Of a stretch of 64,000 nucleotides of DNA, positions 60,821-64,000 are shown piece after piece (the first letter of the stretch is position 1; each line of letters opens with the position of its first letter). The translations under genes and the position numbers were made by a program. The notes beneath the pieces were generated by a model. The model worked only from the letters and a program-made list of their open reading frames with translations. It ran no database searches and was not told where the DNA came from. Origin of the DNA: Neoconidiobolus thromboides FSU 785 (lineage: Eukaryota; Entomophthoromycota; Entomophthoromycetes; Entomophthorales; Neoconidiobolaceae); the NCBI GenBank assembly GCA_025603075.1, contig MU626356.1, positions 17,305 through 81,304 of the forward strand, written 5' to 3'.

Positions 60821-61379
60821 TTATTCCCCCCTATAAGAAGCAGTATTTCTATCTGTTTCATGGATTTTAATTTCGAACAACTTAGCTTTGGGCGCAAATG
60901 GTAATAATTTTTCATTTAAAGCTTCCCATGCAAAAACCGCTAGATTTTCGGCTGTACTAAAAGAATATCAATGTTTGTTTTAAATGGATCACTCAACTTA
61001 CCTAGGTTTATCAAAAAAATACTCTACGTCTTTATCCTTAAAATTTAATCACTTTTAAATTATACTATTTATAAACTTACAATATTCTTATGGTCAAGAG
61101 GCTCGATAATCAAATCCTTCATCCATTGTTTCAAATCTGATATGTTAATTATCATTCCAGTTATATGATCAATCTATTCATTAACTTAGCTATTATTTAA
61201 TATTTAATAGAATTTACTTCTCCTCTAATAGTAGCCTCAATGGTATAATTATGTCCATGACAGTTAATATGGTTGCACTTTCCATAGATGGCTTGATTTT
61301 CAGAATCCGATAATGAAGTTGCATGTAGTCTATGCGCTGATGAAAATTTTTCTACTCGTGTGATATATCCTATTGCCAT
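60821..61379 (-). CDS. PTS: 6-pyruvoyl-tetrahydropterin synthase
   Basis: Second enzyme of tetrahydrobiopterin synthesis (dihydroneopterin triphosphate to 6-pyruvoyl-tetrahydropterin). Four exons: 61379-61218, 61173-61081, 61036-61002, 60956-60821, giving 141 aa, the typical length. Zinc ligands are H16 in FSSAHRL and the pair in INCHGHNY. The catalytic Cys region is YGKCN. The second half has ITGMIINISDLKQWM, PLDHKNID, STAENLAVFAWEAL and the substrate-binding Glu in IHETDRNTASY. Exon 3 is only 35 bases. The bacterial-type QueD paralogue is less likely given the full PTPS-specific residues. Most Dikarya lack this enzyme, while some early-diverging fungi have it. Confidence 0.93.
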
Positions 61380-61940
61380 CGTTTGAAATTTTTAAAGAAT
61401 AAAGCTTTATTTTTTATCTGATTTTTAAAAAAATCTTTATTTTTTATTTTGACATTTGGAAGATTTATTTCAGTAAATTAAAGTTCTCCTTAATTTTTAA
61501 AACTAAGCAAATGATGCAACTTTGATGGCTGGAAACTTATTTAGTAAAGGGGACTTCTATCTATCATTAATAGTAATAAGTAGAAGACCTCATTAATAAA
61601 TCAATATTGTTATTGTCATAGTTTTTAGTAAATTAATGGTATATTGATTTAATACTCTTGAATAGCTTGCAAGATATATATGATACATATATGAAATAAA
61701 CTATTGAAGCTTAATATGTTATAAAGCAAGCATTTTATGTTTTAACAGATATATAACTCGTTACTTACTACCTTTATGAAAATATATTTTACCAAATGCT
61801 ATCTTTTTATAATTAAGAGTGCTATGCATCTAAGTGCTTCACCAACAATAAGCAAAAAATGGGTATAGTTTGTTTAGAATTAATAATATGAAAGAAGAAA
61901 TATACAATCCTAGAGATTAACAATATTTATGTTCATGACT
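61380..61940. other. PTPS upstream region
   Basis: About 560 AT-rich bases; nothing recognised. Confidence 0.4.
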
Positions 61941-62046
61941 ATATGGGGATGTATTTTTGTGTTTAAGAATTTTACTAACAAATTTTCCACGCAAATAGCG
62001 CTTAAAAGACGGAAAAAGCAATGAAGTCAAAAAAAACACTCCCATA
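61941..62046 (-). mobile_element. Miniature inverted-repeat element, minus orientation
   Basis: Ends ATATGGGGATGT and CACTCCCATAT. Confidence 0.9.
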
Positions 62047-63512
62047 TGAATTAAAAGCTCATTTACATATAAAATAGTATTAGCTTGTCATTTTAGACTA
62101 GTATACTAGACTTTTTAAAATCAATGAAAGAAAGCTTGAAAAATTCATAAAAACTTACGAGAACAATGGAAAAAAACTTGAGCTGTTATAAGTTATAATT
62201 TATTCTACTATTTTAGAATATAATATTCATTGTTGTATTAATCACCGGATTTCCATCGCATTTCAATATCGAGCTAAAGTGGTATAGATACTATTTATAA
62301 CTCCCATCACTTTTATATAATATCTGCATCATAAATCATTCAACATTAAATTCAATTTAAATGTTAGGGAAAATAACAATTTCAACAAAAAGTTTGAGAA
62401 AATGAACAAAATAAGATACTTTTTACTTGAGACTTTAGCTCATTTTTTAAAAGTTTTAAATTTAAAATATAAGCAAAGTTAGAGGGAAAAAAACCATTCA
62501 AAGTATTTTTTTGTTACTATTAAAACATTTGTTAAACTTTTACATATATTCGGGTATATATTTACAACTTATATTCTATTTAAAAATTCATTATAATTAA
62601 ATTTTTGTGATTTCTATAATAGCTTTTTTAAGCTTCAAGTTTTCTTAGCTCTTATATTCTCACTCTACAACTCATTTTTAAATAAAAAGCTTTTAACATG
62701 TTAGCTGAAAAGCTTCAAATATTATTTATGTCAAAACATTAAAAAAATTAAAAAACAATCAAGTGTCAACGTTCTAATTGCATTTTATAACTTTAATTTA
62801 ATTTAATTTTGAATCCTTGAAATTTAGTATAAATTAGAAAGTTTAAAAACCTGTTTGAATTTCCAGGTATTTTTTTTACTTAATCTAAATATGCTTTATA
62901 AATTTTATTTGCTTATTTCAAGATTGAAGGAAAATAGCAGTGATTTTCATGTTATTTACCCTTAACGCATAACCTTAACAACTGATCAAGGTTGAAAATC
63001 GAACCTTATGTTCAAATGAGCCTATGTGGAATAATTATTTCCTTCAATGTTTTGCTCATTTTTTAAGCTTAAAATTTCAAAGCACTAATTAAGTTCTCTT
63101 ATTAAAAAAATATGACCATGGCTACTATTCTTAATTTTTTCCATCCGCATGTCTAATTATAGAGTTGCTTTAAATTAAATGGAAATTTTTCAAATTTTAA
63201 AAGTGCTTATTCAAGCAAATCAAATCCATTCCCGATCACTTCCTATTTGCAGTTCTAACTTTAAAGAATTCGACACCTCATTTGAACTTTGAAACTATAA
63301 AGTTCTTAAATAGTTACAAATGATATCATTAGATATTTTGATTATTACCAATAGATAGATGCCTTGATGATGGATAAACAAGAGCTATAAGTATAAGCGA
63401 TCAATTTTTTGGCTTTCAAGATGTAGGAATATGAGCAATAGATATTTGAAACAATCAAGACAGAATAAAATGCGGAAATTCTTCCGTGAAAAAATAGCAA
63501 TTTAAGAAAATG
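62047..63512. other. Intergenic, upstream of the P450
   Basis: About 1.47 kb of AT-rich sequence. Conserved-looking signals are limited to the TATA box near its right end. Confidence 0.45.
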
Positions 63513-63520
63513 TATAAAAG
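63513..63520 (+). promoter_or_regulatory. TATA box of the P450 gene
   Basis: TATAAAAG ending 34 bases before the ATG at 63555. Good sequence match; the short distance to the ATG would imply a very short leader. Confidence 0.4.
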
Positions 63521-63554
63521 CAACTGAAAAATCAAAGCATCATTTATTAAAAAA

Positions 63555-64000
63555 ATGTCAATAACAATTAGTATTCTATTAGTAGTAGTCACTATATTCA
63601 TTGGAATATATGTCGCTTTCTTTAAAAAGCCATCCAATTTAAGTCACTTACCTTCCCCAAGTTTAGCTGAATGTGTTAAAACCCCCTTTGAAGATAAACC
63701 TGCCGATAAAAAAATCCATGATTTATTGTCAAAAAGGTTACATAAAGAAAAAGTACAACTGATTTGGAGAAACGGTGGGTGGGTAGTAGCTTTATCCTCA
63801 GCTGATGCAGCTCGTTCAATGTATAACGACACTACCACTTTTGTCAAAAGATTACCTAGCGAAGTAAGACCCAATTTATTGTTTTCAAAATTTTTGGGAA
63901 TCAATTTAGTGTTTTCGAACCATCAAGTTTGGAAAAGACATCGTAAAGTATTGAACCCACCTTTTAAGAAGCAATTTGAAGTGGAGCTTTTCGAGGAATG
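63555..64000 (+). CDS. Cytochrome P450, N-terminal part (cut by right edge)
   Basis: Open without a stop from the ATG at 63555 to the window end (148 complete codons). Begins with a membrane anchor (ISILLVVVTIFIGIYVAFF), then a basic/proline transition. KVQLIWRNGGWVVALSSADA corresponds to the first beta-sheet. VFSNHQVWKRHRKVLNPPFK is the C-helix WxxxR motif of P450s, whose W and R contact a heme propionate. The heme-binding cysteine lies outside the window. The CYP family cannot be decided. Homology to fatty-acid hydroxylase or CYP5xxx-type fungal P450s is plausible. Confidence 0.85.
   Translation, partial: MSITISILLVVVTIFIGIYVAFFKKPSNLSHLPSPSLAECVKTPFEDKPADKKIHDLLSKRLHKEKVQLIWRNGGWVVALSSADAARSMYNDTTTFVKRLPSEVRPNLLFSKFLGINLVFSNHQVWKRHRKVLNPPFKKQFEVELFEE

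Noticed and set aside
26640-62046. CRISPR array as explanation for the dispersed 107-base repeats
   Set aside because: Copies are irregularly spaced by kilobases, occur in both orientations and have terminal inverted repeats. The DNA is eukaryotic.

Overview
This window is nuclear DNA of a very AT-rich fungus. Nearly every gene is split by short GT-AG introns of about 40-60 bases. The gene set is fungal: a Bud6-type polarity protein, an Ssk1-type response regulator, a Fus3/Kss1-class MAP kinase, trehalose-6-phosphate phosphatase, sterol 3-ketoreductase, ornithine carbamoyltransferase and eIF3e. Strong AT bias, dense short introns and the 6-pyruvoyl-tetrahydropterin synthase would fit an early-diverging lineage such as Entomophthoromycotina (Conidiobolus-like). 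That placement is inference from general knowledge; I could run no search. Exon structures were joined by hand from splice signals, reading frame and family alignment recalled from memory.

Layout. 0-17.4 kb is a conserved housekeeping block: BUD6 (-, cut by the left edge), CYS3 (+), SSK1-like (-), MAPK (-), endosomal syntaxin (+), ERG27 (+) and eIF3e (-). 18-26.2 kb is an accessory block: one intact single-exon gene for a protein made of six tandem helix-turn-helix-like units, flanked by two decayed copies, with the Mediator subunit MED1 (-) between them. 27-31.5 kb holds ARG3 (OTC), OXR1 (TLDc) and a PPIL3-type cyclophilin, followed by an exact 178-base copy of MED1 exon 1. 31.5-41.2 kb is gene-poor: miniature elements, a damaged T5orf172-like gene carrying a 214-base tandem duplication, and an F-box/LRR pseudogene. 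41.2-45.7 kb carries TPS2 and prephenate dehydratase. 45.7-56 kb is gene-poor again, with a perilipin-like gene and a second F-box/LRR pseudogene. 56.6-64 kb has a tail-anchored endonuclease/exonuclease/phosphatase-fold protein, a small coiled-coil protein, PDCD2, PTPS and the start of a cytochrome P450.

The main repeat is a family of about 107-base miniature inverted-repeat elements. There are about 20 copies here: 17 near full length, one chimera, one diverged copy and one fragment. They lie in both orientations, mostly between 26 and 62 kb. None interrupts a live exon; one lies inside an F-box/LRR pseudogene.

The genes do not form operons. SSK1-like and the MAPK would both act in stress or mating signalling, ARG3, CYS3 and PHA2 in amino-acid synthesis, and BUD6 and syntaxin in polarity and trafficking. 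The best candidate for something undescribed is the six-unit HTH-array family. Next are the membrane-anchored pseudo-histidine-kinase/Ssk1 fusion and the miniature element family. Several apparent one-base frameshifts sit in short homopolymers and may be assembly errors. I found no tRNA or rRNA gene.
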